Shown: positions 24,601 through 33,971 of the stretch, one piece after another
Position numbering within the stretch: position 1 is the first letter of the stretch
Layout of the letters: every line of letters starts with the position of its first letter
DNA from: an uncultured beta proteobacterium
GTDB taxonomy: Bacteria > Pseudomonadota > Gammaproteobacteria > Burkholderiales > Burkholderiaceae_C
Assembly: GCA_903873485.1 (NCBI GenBank)
Contig: CAIQOO010000173.1
Location: 1-51,117 of the forward strand
Reading direction: 5' to 3'
Length of the DNA stretch: 51,117 nt
Position numbers and translations under genes: made by a program
The notes under the pieces: model-generated
Database searches by the model: none
What the model was told of the DNA's origin: nothing
The model's input: the letters and a program-made list of their open reading frames with translations, nothing else

Positions 24601-25485
24601 GGACTGATTTTTGCAACCCTTGGGGCGATTGCCTTCAGCGCCAAGGCGATCATTGTCAAGCTGGCTTACCGGCATGGTGTCGATGCCGTCACGCTCATCA
24701 TGTACCGCATGCTGTTTGCGCTGCCGATTTTTGTTGTGATGGCCTGGTGGGCCAGCCGCGGCCAGCCCGAACTGACGCGCCACGATATCCGGGGCGTGCT
24801 GGGCCTGGGTTTCACCGGTTACTATCTGGCGAGTTTTCTCGACTTTGCCGGGCTGGCCTACATCAGCGCATCGCTGGAGCGGCTGATTCTGTACCTCAAC
24901 CCGACGCTGGTGCTGCTGCTGGGGCTGGTGCTTTACAAAAGGCACATCTCGCGCCGCCAGGCGTTTGGCATGGCCCTCAGTTATTGTGGCGTGTTGTTTG
25001 TTTTTGGGCATGAAATCAAGCTTCAGGGTGCCGATGCTGCGCTCGGTGCGGTGCTGATTTTCCTGAGTGCCGTCAGTTATGCCCTGTACCTGAGTTTCAG
25101 TGGCGAAATGGTCAAGCGGCTAGGCTCGCTGCGACTGGTGGGCCTGGCGACCAGCGTGGCCTGTCTGCTTTGCATTGGGCAGTTTTTGTTGTTGCGACCG
25201 TTGAGCGCCGCCTGGGTGGCGCTGCCGGTGATCTGGCTGTCAGTGCTCAACGCCACCCTGTGCACGGCGGTGCCGGTGCTGATGGTGATGATGGCGATCG
25301 AGCGCATTGGTGCCGGGCTGGCGGCGCAGACCGGCATGGTGGGGCCGATGTCCACCATTGTGATGGGCGCCGTGATGCTTGATGAGCCGTTGACCGCCTC
25401 GGTGGCGGCCGGAACGGTGCTGGTGCTGGCGGGGATCTTTGTGTTTACCTCAAGCGGGCATCGCCGGTACTGGCGTCTGGGCTGA
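24562..25485 (+). CDS. EamA/DMT-family inner-membrane transporter
   Basis: Drug/metabolite transporter superfamily member of 307 residues with ten predicted transmembrane helices in two EamA repeats. The first repeat starts at LIFATLGAIAFSAKAIIVKL, the second at AALGAVLIFLSAVSYALYLS. Conserved EamA features include the ISASLERLILYLNPTLVLLL helix pair and MVGPMSTIVMGAVMLDEPLT. The substrate is unknown. The start codon and the first dozen residues (MDKAQLAAKDIAI) come from an interspersed repeat. No good ribosome binding site is visible, so expression may depend on that element. Confidence 0.9.
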   Translation: MDKAQLAAKDIAIGLIFATLGAIAFSAKAIIVKLAYRHGVDAVTLIMYRMLFALPIFVVMAWWASRGQPELTRHDIRGVLGLGFTGYYLASFLDFAGLAYISASLERLILYLNPTLVLLLGLVLYKRHISRRQAFGMALSYCGVLFVFGHEIKLQGADAALGAVLIFLSAVSYALYLSFSGEMVKRLGSLRLVGLATSVACLLCIGQFLLLRPLSAAWVALPVIWLSVLNATLCTAVPVLMVMMAIERIGAGLAAQTGMVGPMSTIVMGAVMLDEPLTASVAAGTVLVLAGIFVFTSSGHRRYWRLG

Positions 25486-25494
25486 TGCCGTGAT

Positions 25495-25523
25495 ACGCTG
25501 AGATCAGCCCTGAAATCTATAAT
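25495..25523 (+). promoter_or_regulatory. possible sigma-70 promoter for the cyclase-FHA gene
   Basis: A perfect -10 hexamer (TATAAT, 25518-25523) lies 29 bases before the start codon. The -35 position, about 17 bases further up, is poor (ACGCTG), so the promoter would be weak or activator-dependent. Confidence 0.35.
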
Positions 25524-25552
25524 TTAACCTCCGGAGCTTGAAAGTACCTTCC

Positions 25553-26449
25553 ATGACAACGTCTGGTAACTCTGTTGCTGTGCTGTTTGCCGACGTGGCC
25601 GGGAGCACCCGACTTTATGATTCTTTCGGCGATACCCGGGCCAAGCAGTTGGTCGATGAGTGCCTCGATGTGATGCGGGTGGTGATTGCCAAGGCGGGTG
25701 GCTATGTTGTCAAGACGATTGGCGATGAAATCATGTGTGTGCTGCCCGACGCCGAAAAGGCCTGGATGACGGCGGCTGACATTCAAATCAAAATTGCAGA
25801 TTTGCCGGTGATTGATGGGCATAAAAGGGCAGTCCGAATTGGATTTCATGTGGGTTTGGTGATCAAGACCCAAGACGACGTGTTTGGTGACACGGTCAAC
25901 ATGGCAGCCCGCATGACTGGTCTCGCAAAAGGCGGCCAGATCATGACCACCGGGGTCACCGTCAGCCTGTTGCCCAAGCTGTTACGCGGCGCTACCCGCA
26001 AAATTGCCAATTTGCCGATCAAGGGCAAAGAAGAAGAGATTGCCGTTTATGAGGTGATCTGGCAGGTCAGTGACGATATGACGATGGCGTTACCCTCGCG
26101 CACCTACCACCCGCGGCTGGTCCAATTGCACTTGAGTTACCGGGGCGACCCGCTGGTGATGAACCAGTTGTGTCAGCGTATCGTGATGGGGCGCGATCTG
26201 GCTTGTCATGTGGTGGTGTCGGACAAAATGGCATCACGCCACCACGCCTGCATCGAACTGCGCCAGGAAAAGTTTTTTTTGATTGACCAAAGCACCAATG
26301 GCACCTTTGTGCAGCCTGATGGTGAATCTCAATTTGTGCTGCGCCGCGAGGAAATCATGCTGCAAGGTTCTGGGCGAATTGCCTTTGGCCGGGGCATTGA
26401 AGACGCGCAGGAGGATGTCGTGTTCTTCAAGCTGACCGACTCCACCTGA
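25553..26449 (+). CDS. class III nucleotidyl cyclase with C-terminal FHA domain
   Basis: Cytosolic signalling protein of 298 residues. Residues about 7-165 form a class III adenylate/guanylate cyclase domain: metal-binding D in VLFADVAGSTRLYD, the second metal site in KTIGDEIMCVL, and the FGDTVNMAARM segment with the transition-state region. Residues about 200-290 are an FHA domain (VMGRDLACHVVVSDKMASRH) that would bind phosphothreonine. The combination suggests a cyclase controlled by Ser/Thr phosphorylation, though no kinase gene is in the window. ATG 25553 is chosen; a TTG at 25538 sits too close to the GGAG at 25533. Confidence 0.88.
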   Translation: MTTSGNSVAVLFADVAGSTRLYDSFGDTRAKQLVDECLDVMRVVIAKAGGYVVKTIGDEIMCVLPDAEKAWMTAADIQIKIADLPVIDGHKRAVRIGFHVGLVIKTQDDVFGDTVNMAARMTGLAKGGQIMTTGVTVSLLPKLLRGATRKIANLPIKGKEEEIAVYEVIWQVSDDMTMALPSRTYHPRLVQLHLSYRGDPLVMNQLCQRIVMGRDLACHVVVSDKMASRHHACIELRQEKFFLIDQSTNGTFVQPDGESQFVLRREEIMLQGSGRIAFGRGIEDAQEDVVFFKLTDST

Positions 26450-26474
26450 GCCGGTTTGGCACCACACTTGGCGG

Positions 26475-27380
26475 TCAGCGTCGCGACGACACCACAATGC
26501 CGCCCGCGATCAGTGCAAACGCCAGTGCATGGTACAGGCGCGGCAGCTCACCCAGAAACAGGCTCGACAGCACGGCAGTGAACAGCGGAACCAGGTTGAC
26601 AAAGAAGCCGGCCGCCGATGGCCCGGCGCGCGACACCCCGGCACCCCAGGCGCGGTAAGCCAGCAAGGCCGGTCCGACCGCGATAAACAGCAGCGCTCCC
26701 AGCAGTGGCCAACTGGGCGTGAATTTGCCCAGACCCAAAGCCCATTCTCCGCCGGCGAACAAGCCAGACCAGATCAGCCCGAGCGCGACCTGGGCCAGCA
26801 AAAACGCCGACCAGTCGCGCCGAATCTCGGCCGGTTCGGTGGTCGGGTGGGCCAGCATCCAACTGTAGTAGGCCCAGGCGGCCGAGGCCAGCAGGATATA
26901 AACATCGCCGGCCACCAGGCGCACCTGCAGCAACACATCGAGTTGTCCGCGGCTGAGCACCAGCATGACGCCGCAGATCGACATGGCCGCGCCGAGCCAT
27001 TGCCGTCGTGAAATGCCGGTGCCAAAAAACACCCGGCCAATCAGCAGCATCCACACTGGCGTGACGGAGCCGACCAGCGTGACATTGATCGGGGTGGAGG
27101 TGTTGAGCGCCAGGTAGAGCAGGGCGTTGTAGCCACCAATGCTCAGCAGCGACAAACCCATAAAACGCTGCCAGCTCGACCACAACCGGCTTGACGGGCG
27201 CAACACCGGCGCTGCCAGCGGCAGCAGCAAGGCGCAGGCGATGGCCCAGCGCAGCAGATTCAATGTCATGGGTGATACCGCCGGGGCGATCAGCCGACCC
27301 ACGACGGCGTTGCCGGCCCAAAGCAACGGTGCCAGCGTCAGCAGCAGGGCGGTTGACAAACTCAAGCGGGGATATTTCAT
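26475..27380 (-). CDS. EamA/DMT-family inner-membrane transporter
   Basis: 301-residue, ten-helix transporter of the drug/metabolite superfamily. Two EamA repeats are evident: LLLTLAPLLWAGNAVVGRLI at the start and DVYILLASAAWAYYSWML in the second half, with NLVPLFTAVLSSLFLGELPR near the end. The substrate is unknown. Its start overlaps the stop of the GGDEF-EAL gene by 4 bases, so it is the last gene of a three-gene unit with a TRAP-type binding protein and a c-di-GMP enzyme. Confidence 0.9.
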   Translation of the reverse strand: MKYPRLSLSTALLLTLAPLLWAGNAVVGRLIAPAVSPMTLNLLRWAIACALLLPLAAPVLRPSSRLWSSWQRFMGLSLLSIGGYNALLYLALNTSTPINVTLVGSVTPVWMLLIGRVFFGTGISRRQWLGAAMSICGVMLVLSRGQLDVLLQVRLVAGDVYILLASAAWAYYSWMLAHPTTEPAEIRRDWSAFLLAQVALGLIWSGLFAGGEWALGLGKFTPSWPLLGALLFIAVGPALLAYRAWGAGVSRAGPSAAGFFVNLVPLFTAVLSSLFLGELPRLYHALAFALIAGGIVVSSRR

Positions 27381-29665
27381 GGGTTGCCTTGATGAGCCGC
27401 CAGCAGCGCCTCGAAGTCAGCCAGCGGAGCCGGCTTGCCAAACAGATAACCCTGGTACAGCGTGCAGCCATGTTCAGCCAAAAACAATTGTTGTTCTGTT
27501 GTTTCCACGCCTTCAGCGATGACTTCGAGACCGAGGTTGCGTGCCATGCCAATGATAGTTTGCACAATCATGCCGTCACTGGGCTTGATGCCGATGTTGC
27601 GCACAAACGACTGGTCAATCTTGAGCTGGTTCAGCGGCAACTGGGTCAGGTAGCTCAACGACGACTGGCCAGTGCCGAAATCATCCATTGAAAAACGCAC
27701 GCCCAACTCTTTGAGCGCAGTCATTTTGGCGATGGTGTCATTGATGTTGTCAAGCACCAGGGATTCGGTCAGTTCGAGCTTGAGGCCCATTGGCTCGATG
27801 CCGGTAGCGGTAATGATGCTGTTGACCTGCGCTACAAAATCAGCTTGCCGGAACTGCCGGGCACTGACGTTGACGGCCAATTGCAGGTGTGCTGTTTCGG
27901 GCGAAAGCTGCCAGATTTTCAATTGCAGGCAGGCGGTTTGCAGCACCCACTGGCCAATCTGGTTGATCAGATCGCTTTCTTCGGCCACCGCAATGAATTC
28001 AAGCGGCGGCACCAGACCGCGCTGCGGGTGTTGCCAGCGGATCAGCACCTCGGCACCGAGCACGCTGTGGTCTTGCGTTACCTGTGGCTGAAAGTACAAC
28101 CTGAATTGCTGTTGCTGCAGCGCTGTCAGCAGGTCGCTCTCAAGCTTGGCGTGCGCCGTGATGGTGGCCTGCATCTGGGGATCAAAGAAACACAACTGAT
28201 TACGTCCGAGCGCCTTGGCCTGGTACATGGCGATGTCGGCTTGCTTGAGCAGCTCGGCGGGCATCATCGGCTTGCCGCCAAACATGGCAGCACCTATGCT
28301 GGCACTGCTTTTTTGGGCAATTCCGTCGGACAAGTAAGCCTGGTTCAGGGCTGCTAGCAGCTTTTCGCCAATGCGTTTGGACAGTTCGGCCGCTTCAAGC
28401 TGATCTGCCGACAGGTCTTCGAGCAACACGACAAACTCATCGCCACCGAGCCGGGCCACCGTGTCATGGGCGCGCACACAAGCCAGCAATCGGTTGGCCA
28501 CCTGCCTGAGCAACTGGTCGCCCATGTCGTGCCCCAGGGTGTCATTGATGGTTTTGAAGTTGTCCAGGTCCAGAAACAACAACACGCCGTAACGTGGATG
28601 CCTTTGAATGGCGCTGAGCGCATGCCCCAGCCGTTCGGTCAACAACAGTCGGTTGGGCAGATGGGTCAGGTGGTCATAAAAAGCCAGATGCTCGATTTCG
28701 GCCTTCGATTGTTTGATGGTTTGGCGCGCCTGCGCCAGCCGGACCAGGTGCCAACTGCCAAAACCGCCGGCTGCCAGCACCATGAGGGCAAACAAGACTG
28801 CCGCCAGCACAATGAAATTGCGTTCATTGCGCCAGTTGGCCAGTACCGCATCAAGGGGAATACTGGCCACAATCAGCAAGTCATCGTAGAGAATGGGCTG
28901 AGCCACCACCAGGGCATTCTGACCGCTCAAGCGGCCCGGCAGCATCAGTGGACTGCCTTTGACCGGCCCCATCGCCATGCCGAGCAGCCGACCCTCAAGG
29001 TGGTCTTGCGCTGGGGCGCTGGTGATCAAATGTCCGTCACTGGTCTCTAGCGTGACCTCCAGACCTGCTATATCGGCACCTTGCATCATGATGGTGGTGA
29101 GGTTGCTGGCGAGCACTTCAGCCACCGCCAGCAAATGGCTGCCGTCGGCCACCTTGAGTTGGCGTGCCAGATAGACCACCCGGCTTGAATGGGTGCGCTC
29201 CAGCACCGAACTGCTGATGGCGAGGGCCGGAATTGGCTCTGCCAGCGCGCGCGCGGCGAAGTTGGCCGGCAGGTCGAGCGTGCCCGGCGCGGCGCTGGCT
29301 TGCGACCATGCCAGCACCTGGAGCTGGCTGTCAAGCAGTGCCATGCGCCGCAGTATCAGGTTGCGCTGCACCAGGCCGTGCAGCAACCCGCTGGCGGCCA
29401 CCGGATCAATCGACTCCCGGTGCTGCTGGCGCAAATTGAGCGACTCATCGAGACCTGCCAGCAGCACATCCAGGTCAAGCAAGCTGCGATTCAGTGCGGC
29501 GACGGCACCATCGACAAACCGTAAACCCTGCGCCTGACCGCTGTGCAGGGCGGCCAGGCGCTGCTGCCAGATCAGCGTGAAAGTGGCCAGCGCAATGGCC
29601 AGCAAAAATGCCAGCACGACACCGGACACGATCAGATGGGCACGGTGCAGTGCAAATGGCTTCAT
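27377..29665 (-). CDS. membrane GGDEF-EAL c-di-GMP enzyme with periplasmic sensor domain
   Basis: 762-residue protein. Two transmembrane segments (about 10-32 and 275-300) flank a periplasmic Cache-like sensor. They are followed by GGDEF (VARLGGDEFVVLL, near residue 405, with an upstream I-site RAHD) and EAL (GAEVLIRW near residue 538, ELTESLVLD, DDFGTGQSSLSYL, KIDQSFV, VIAEGVET). Both catalytic signatures look intact, so it could make or degrade c-di-GMP; EVL in place of EAL keeps the catalytic Glu. ATG 29665 (MKPFALHRAH) overlaps the stop of the upstream DctP-like gene. The binding protein may feed ligand information to the periplasmic domain. Confidence 0.92.
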   Translation of the reverse strand: MKPFALHRAHLIVSGVVLAFLLAIALATFTLIWQQRLAALHSGQAQGLRFVDGAVAALNRSLLDLDVLLAGLDESLNLRQQHRESIDPVAASGLLHGLVQRNLILRRMALLDSQLQVLAWSQASAAPGTLDLPANFAARALAEPIPALAISSSVLERTHSSRVVYLARQLKVADGSHLLAVAEVLASNLTTIMMQGADIAGLEVTLETSDGHLITSAPAQDHLEGRLLGMAMGPVKGSPLMLPGRLSGQNALVVAQPILYDDLLIVASIPLDAVLANWRNERNFIVLAAVLFALMVLAAGGFGSWHLVRLAQARQTIKQSKAEIEHLAFYDHLTHLPNRLLLTERLGHALSAIQRHPRYGVLLFLDLDNFKTINDTLGHDMGDQLLRQVANRLLACVRAHDTVARLGGDEFVVLLEDLSADQLEAAELSKRIGEKLLAALNQAYLSDGIAQKSSASIGAAMFGGKPMMPAELLKQADIAMYQAKALGRNQLCFFDPQMQATITAHAKLESDLLTALQQQQFRLYFQPQVTQDHSVLGAEVLIRWQHPQRGLVPPLEFIAVAEESDLINQIGQWVLQTACLQLKIWQLSPETAHLQLAVNVSARQFRQADFVAQVNSIITATGIEPMGLKLELTESLVLDNINDTIAKMTALKELGVRFSMDDFGTGQSSLSYLTQLPLNQLKIDQSFVRNIGIKPSDGMIVQTIIGMARNLGLEVIAEGVETTEQQLFLAEHGCTLYQGYLFGKPAPLADFEALLAAHQGNP

Positions 29666-30756
29666 CGGGCCACGGCGGTCGCAATGCCGCTGCTTTGGCC
29701 AATCGTCTGATTCCAGATGTCGGTGCAGATGTCGCCGCAACGCTGCTGCCAGCGTGGCAGCACGCTGGCCCTGAGGATGTCCTGACGCAATTTTTCATCA
29801 ACGGCATCGGGCCTGACCAGCACCATGTGACCTTTGCGACCGGTACTGCAGGCGGCAGCACCGGTGTTGCAATCCAGTCCTTCGGCAGTTTCCTGTTCGC
29901 TTTCGGTCCAGACCTTGGTTTCCAGCCGGGGCAGTTCGCGGCTGATCAGCGCCCGCAAATCGGGCGGCAGTGCCGCCCAGGCATTGATGTTGGCGGCAAA
30001 AACAGCCAGGCCCCAGGTAATCGGCATGCTGCTGATGTGACGGCTGGCCTCGTGCAGCCCCAGCGTGTTGCCAGACATGGTGCCAGTAATGGCGCAGTCG
30101 ATGTTGCCAGAGGCGATGTTGTCCATGATCTGGGCAAAGCCGGTCATGACCGGCAAGGCGCCGATGGCACGGATAAAGTCGGATTGGGTAGTGGAGGATG
30201 CCCGAATGCGGCGTCCTTTCAGGTCCGTCAGTCGCGAAAACGGCTGTTTGCAAAACAGCACCTGTGCCGGGTAGGTATAAAGTGCCAGCATCTGAATGTT
30301 GTGGTGGCTGCGCAACTCGTTTTCCAGATAGGGCCGAAAAGCGGCAACATTTTTTTTCAGACTGGCCATGTCCGGGTTGAGGCCGGCGAGGTCCATGGCG
30401 GTAAATTGCGGATGCTGCTGTGCCATGGAACTGACCAGCGTGGTGCCAAATGGCACAACCCCCAGCTTCAACAGGCGCAGCATGTCACCGCCGGGCACGC
30501 CTGCCTTGTCAAAAGGCGTGATATCGGCGCTGTATTTGCCATGGCTGAGCTGTGCCAGTTCGCGGCTCCAAAACGGCTGCTCAAGGCGGGTGTATTGGTT
30601 CAACCCGGCCAGCCCGCCCAGAATGCGCAAGCGCAGCACCGGTTTGGTGTCTGGCACTGGCTGCGCCGGCAGCGACGGACAGGTGAGTGCCAGCAGCAGT
30701 GCCAGCCCATGGATCAGTGTCTTGGCAGTTGAGTTGAATTGAATATTGATAAACAC
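29662..30756 (-). CDS. TRAP-type (DctP-like) periplasmic solute-binding protein, probably sensory
   Basis: Secreted binding protein of about 364 residues with a signal peptide (KTLIHGLALLLALTCPSLPA). The body matches TRAP transporter DctP-type proteins: LTDLKGRRIRASSTTQSDFI, GALPVMTGFAQIMDNIASGN and NTLGLHEASRHIS. No TRAP membrane subunits (DctQ/DctM) are adjacent; instead the gene overlaps a GGDEF-EAL gene by 4 bases. I infer that it senses an organic acid or similar ligand and signals to that partner. The start is uncertain: I use GTG 30756, which gives a short N-region before the signal peptide. Confidence 0.85.
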   Translation of the reverse strand: MFINIQFNSTAKTLIHGLALLLALTCPSLPAQPVPDTKPVLRLRILGGLAGLNQYTRLEQPFWSRELAQLSHGKYSADITPFDKAGVPGGDMLRLLKLGVVPFGTTLVSSMAQQHPQFTAMDLAGLNPDMASLKKNVAAFRPYLENELRSHHNIQMLALYTYPAQVLFCKQPFSRLTDLKGRRIRASSTTQSDFIRAIGALPVMTGFAQIMDNIASGNIDCAITGTMSGNTLGLHEASRHISSMPITWGLAVFAANINAWAALPPDLRALISRELPRLETKVWTESEQETAEGLDCNTGAAACSTGRKGHMVLVRPDAVDEKLRQDILRASVLPRWQQRCGDICTDIWNQTIGQSSGIATAVAR

Positions 30757-30854
30757 GAGTCCGTCCGGCCAGCCCAGGCTGCCATTTTGGCAGGAAAACC
30801 GGGCCGCCATGTTTCGTGGCAACATGCGCATTTTGCAATTGGAAGGAAGCAGTC

Positions 30855-31850
30855 ATGACCCAGCAGACATCCCGCGCCGTCCTGATCGAGCAGCACGGTG
30901 GCCCGGAACAACTCAGACTGGTGGAGGTGGCCGTCGGCCAGCCCGGCCCGGGCGAGGTGCGCATTCGCCATCACGCTGTCGGGCTGAACTTTATTGATGT
31001 CTATCAGCGCAGTGGCCTGTATCCGATGAGCTTGCCGTTGCAATTGGGCATGGAAGCTGCTGGCGTGATCGAAGCGGTGGGCGCCGGTGTCACCCATTTG
31101 CAGGTTGGCGACCGGGCCGCTTACGCCAGCCAGCCGCCAGGCAGCTACTGCGACCTGCGGGTGATGCCGGCCAAATGCGTCTGCCAGTTGCCCGCTGCGA
31201 TTTCATTCGAAACCGGTGCGGCGATGATGCTCAAGGGCCTGACGGCCCAGTACCTGCTCAAGCGCACCCAGCCGCAGGGTGGATTGCATCCAGGAGATTT
31301 TGTGTTGTTTCATGCCGCTGCCGGGGGCGTTGGTCTGATTGCCTGCCAGTGGGCCAGGGCGATGGGCCTGCAGTTGATCGGGACTGCCGGGTCGGATGCC
31401 AAGTGCGCCCTGGCCCAGGCCAGTGGGGCCGCCTTTGTGATCAATTACGCAACCGAAGATTTTTTGGCCCGGGTGAAAGACATCACCGCAGGTTCTGGGG
31501 TCAAGGCGGTTTATGACTCGGTCGGCAAGGACACCTGGGACAAGTCGCTTGATTGTCTGGCGCCGTTTGGCCTGATGGCCAGCTTTGGCAACGCCTCCGG
31601 GCCGGTGGCGCCGTTTGCGCCTGGCATTCTGGGGCCAAAAGGATCACTGTATGTGACGCGCCAGACCCTGTTTACCCACATTGCCACGCGCGAAAGCACG
31701 CAGGCAATGGCCGATGATCTATTTGCGGCAGTGGCGAGCGGTCAAGTCAGGATTCAGATTGACCAGCATTACCGGCTGGAGGATGTGCAGCAGGCACACC
31801 GTGACCTGGAGGCCCGCAAGACAACCGGCTGCACCGTGCTGACCTTATAG
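30855..31850 (+). CDS. NADPH:quinone oxidoreductase (zinc-free MDR family)
   Basis: Medium-chain dehydrogenase/reductase of 331 residues lacking zinc ligands, as in QorA. It has a GroES-like N-terminus (GLNFIDVYQRSGLYPMSLPL), NADPH-binding AAAGGVGLIACQWARAMG, and the conserved GMEAAGVIEAVG. Family members reduce quinones with NADPH in the cytosol. ATG 30855 is preceded by GGAAGGA at good spacing and starts MTQQTSRAVLIEQHGGPEQL, the usual N-terminus. Confidence 0.92.
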   Translation: MTQQTSRAVLIEQHGGPEQLRLVEVAVGQPGPGEVRIRHHAVGLNFIDVYQRSGLYPMSLPLQLGMEAAGVIEAVGAGVTHLQVGDRAAYASQPPGSYCDLRVMPAKCVCQLPAAISFETGAAMMLKGLTAQYLLKRTQPQGGLHPGDFVLFHAAAGGVGLIACQWARAMGLQLIGTAGSDAKCALAQASGAAFVINYATEDFLARVKDITAGSGVKAVYDSVGKDTWDKSLDCLAPFGLMASFGNASGPVAPFAPGILGPKGSLYVTRQTLFTHIATRESTQAMADDLFAAVASGQVRIQIDQHYRLEDVQQAHRDLEARKTTGCTVLTL

Positions 31851-31918
31851 CGGGTGTTCACATGCGCGACCGGCGCGCGGTGCGGCTTGACGATGGGCTA
31901 AGACAGCGGGCCGATGGC

Positions 31919-32086
31919 CTACCGATTTACCAAGCCGGCGGACTTTTGGGACTGGCGGTATGCCAGACGGTTCAACAGTTGCTTGAAGCTGCTCCAGCCT
32001 GCGCAGAGTATTTCACCCATGGCCTCCGAGCGCAGTCTTTGTGCCTGGCGGATATGGGCTTCTATCTCGATGTAACTGTATTCCAT
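31919..32086 (-). CDS. small conserved-looking hypothetical protein (55 aa)
   Basis: A 55-residue protein beginning MEYSYIEIEAHIRQAQRLRS, followed by EAMGEILCAGWSSFKQLLNRL. It is amphipathic and basic towards the end, with the pattern R-S-x-A-M-G-E-I-x-x-A-G-W that I recall from short uncharacterised beta-proteobacterial proteins (not verified). A good ribosome binding site (AAGGAAA) precedes ATG 32086, which supports translation. It diverges from the LysR regulator and could be its target. An in-frame GTG at 32128 would add 14 residues and lacks a ribosome binding site. Confidence 0.65.
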   Translation of the reverse strand: MEYSYIEIEAHIRQAQRLRSEAMGEILCAGWSSFKQLLNRLAYRQSQKSAGLVNR

Positions 32087-32202
32087 GATGACGTTTCCTT
32101 TTCTGAATGGTGCCCCTCTTGAGGACACTCAGTAACGATAATGGCCTTATTGCGTTGCAGCAAACGATCAATTCTCATCCAACAAGCGAGAAAAACTCAT
32201 CC

Positions 32203-33165
32203 ATGTCCTATCGCTTGCCACCGTTGAATGCACTGCGTGCCTTTGAAGCCGCTGCGCGTCACCTCAGCTTCAAGAACGCCGCTACCGAGTTGTCGGTCAC
32301 GCCCACCGCCATCAGCCACCAGATCAAGTCGCTGGAGTCGTTTCTGGATGTGGCACTGTTTCATCGGCTGACGCGGGCGCTGGAACTCACGCCACAGGGC
32401 GAGGCCATGCTGCACAAGGTGCGCGAAGGTCTGGCGTGTTTTGTGGCGGCGGTCGAAAATGCCCGTCAGCATGTCGCGGCCGGCCGCTTGATTGTGGTGT
32501 TGCCGCCATCGTTTGCCACCCGCTGGCTGGTGCCCCGGCTGCGGCGTTTTGCCGAGGCTGAGCCAACGCTGAACCTGCACATCATTCGCTCGCTTGGCAC
32601 CGTTGACGGTGATCTGGCGGCAAGCTCGGCATTCGATCCGATGGATTTGCGTCCGGAAGACTCCCGGGTGGTGATTCGTTATGGCACCGGGTGCTACCCT
32701 GGGTTTCAGGTGGACCGCATGTTTGGTGCCGATTACATTGCGGTTTGCAGCCCGAAACTGCTCACATCCGAGCCACCCTTGCGCCGCCCGGCGGACATGC
32801 TCCATCAGGTGTTGCTGCATGACGATGCTACCACCAGCGGACAATCGGGTCTGAGCTGGGAGGAGTGGTTCAGGTTGGCTGGCGTGACCGGCGCAGACAG
32901 CAGTGCCGGGCCGCACTTCAGCGATTCTGGCCTGGTCTATGTGGCGGCCCTCGACGGGCTTGGCGTGGCGCTGGCATCCAAACCGCTGATCGCCACGGCA
33001 CTGGCGCAAGGCCGGTTGGTGTCGCCATTTCAGATTGTGGTGGGGCAGCATTACGCCTATTACCTGGTGGTCCCCGAGGCGATTGTCAGCCGGCCCTCAG
33101 TCGTGGCCTTTCGCAACTGGCTGCTGCAGGAGTCCAGTACCGAAGAACCGGTGCGGCCCGACTGA
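32203..33165 (+). CDS. LysR-family transcriptional regulator (GcvA-like)
   Basis: 320-residue regulator. The N-terminal winged helix-turn-helix (LNALRAFEAAARHLSFKNAA, then TELSVTPTAISHQIKSLE) is followed by a linker helix and a type 2 periplasmic-binding-like effector domain (VVLPPSFATRWLVPRLRRFA). The wording LPPLNALRAFEAAARHLSF and the HRLTRALELT segment resemble GcvA-type members that control amino-acid or catabolic genes. ATG 32203 (MSYRLPPLN) matches the family start. It diverges from the 55-residue small gene, a likely regulatory target, and converges on upp. Confidence 0.9.
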   Translation: MSYRLPPLNALRAFEAAARHLSFKNAATELSVTPTAISHQIKSLESFLDVALFHRLTRALELTPQGEAMLHKVREGLACFVAAVENARQHVAAGRLIVVLPPSFATRWLVPRLRRFAEAEPTLNLHIIRSLGTVDGDLAASSAFDPMDLRPEDSRVVIRYGTGCYPGFQVDRMFGADYIAVCSPKLLTSEPPLRRPADMLHQVLLHDDATTSGQSGLSWEEWFRLAGVTGADSSAGPHFSDSGLVYVAALDGLGVALASKPLIATALAQGRLVSPFQIVVGQHYAYYLVVPEAIVSRPSVVAFRNWLLQESSTEEPVRPD

Positions 33166-33178
33166 CTTCATACAAAAA

Positions 33179-33823
<645 letters not shown>

Positions 33824-33971
33824 TGAAGTTCTTTGATTTTTGAAAGAGGATGAATTTGGGGTTCTCGCGGATGCGGCAATTGGCTGCCTGCCACAAGAAG
33901 GCCGGCTGCCGCCAGCCAGACCTGATGCCCGTCGGCGCGGCAACCAAGCGGGCAGCGGCGCATGGTGCCCG

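Noticed and set aside
28335..28365. Another interspersed repeat in the GGDEF-EAL gene (CAGGGCTGCTAGCAGC)
   Set aside because: It is a local palindrome encoding normal GGDEF residues and lacks the GCGCTTG and ATAAGGGCTAGAGGCC parts of the element.
33824..33971. Terminator between the HerA-like gene and upp
   Set aside because: GC-rich inverted repeats (GGCTG/CAGCC) are present but without a T tract, and such short repeats are common in this composition.
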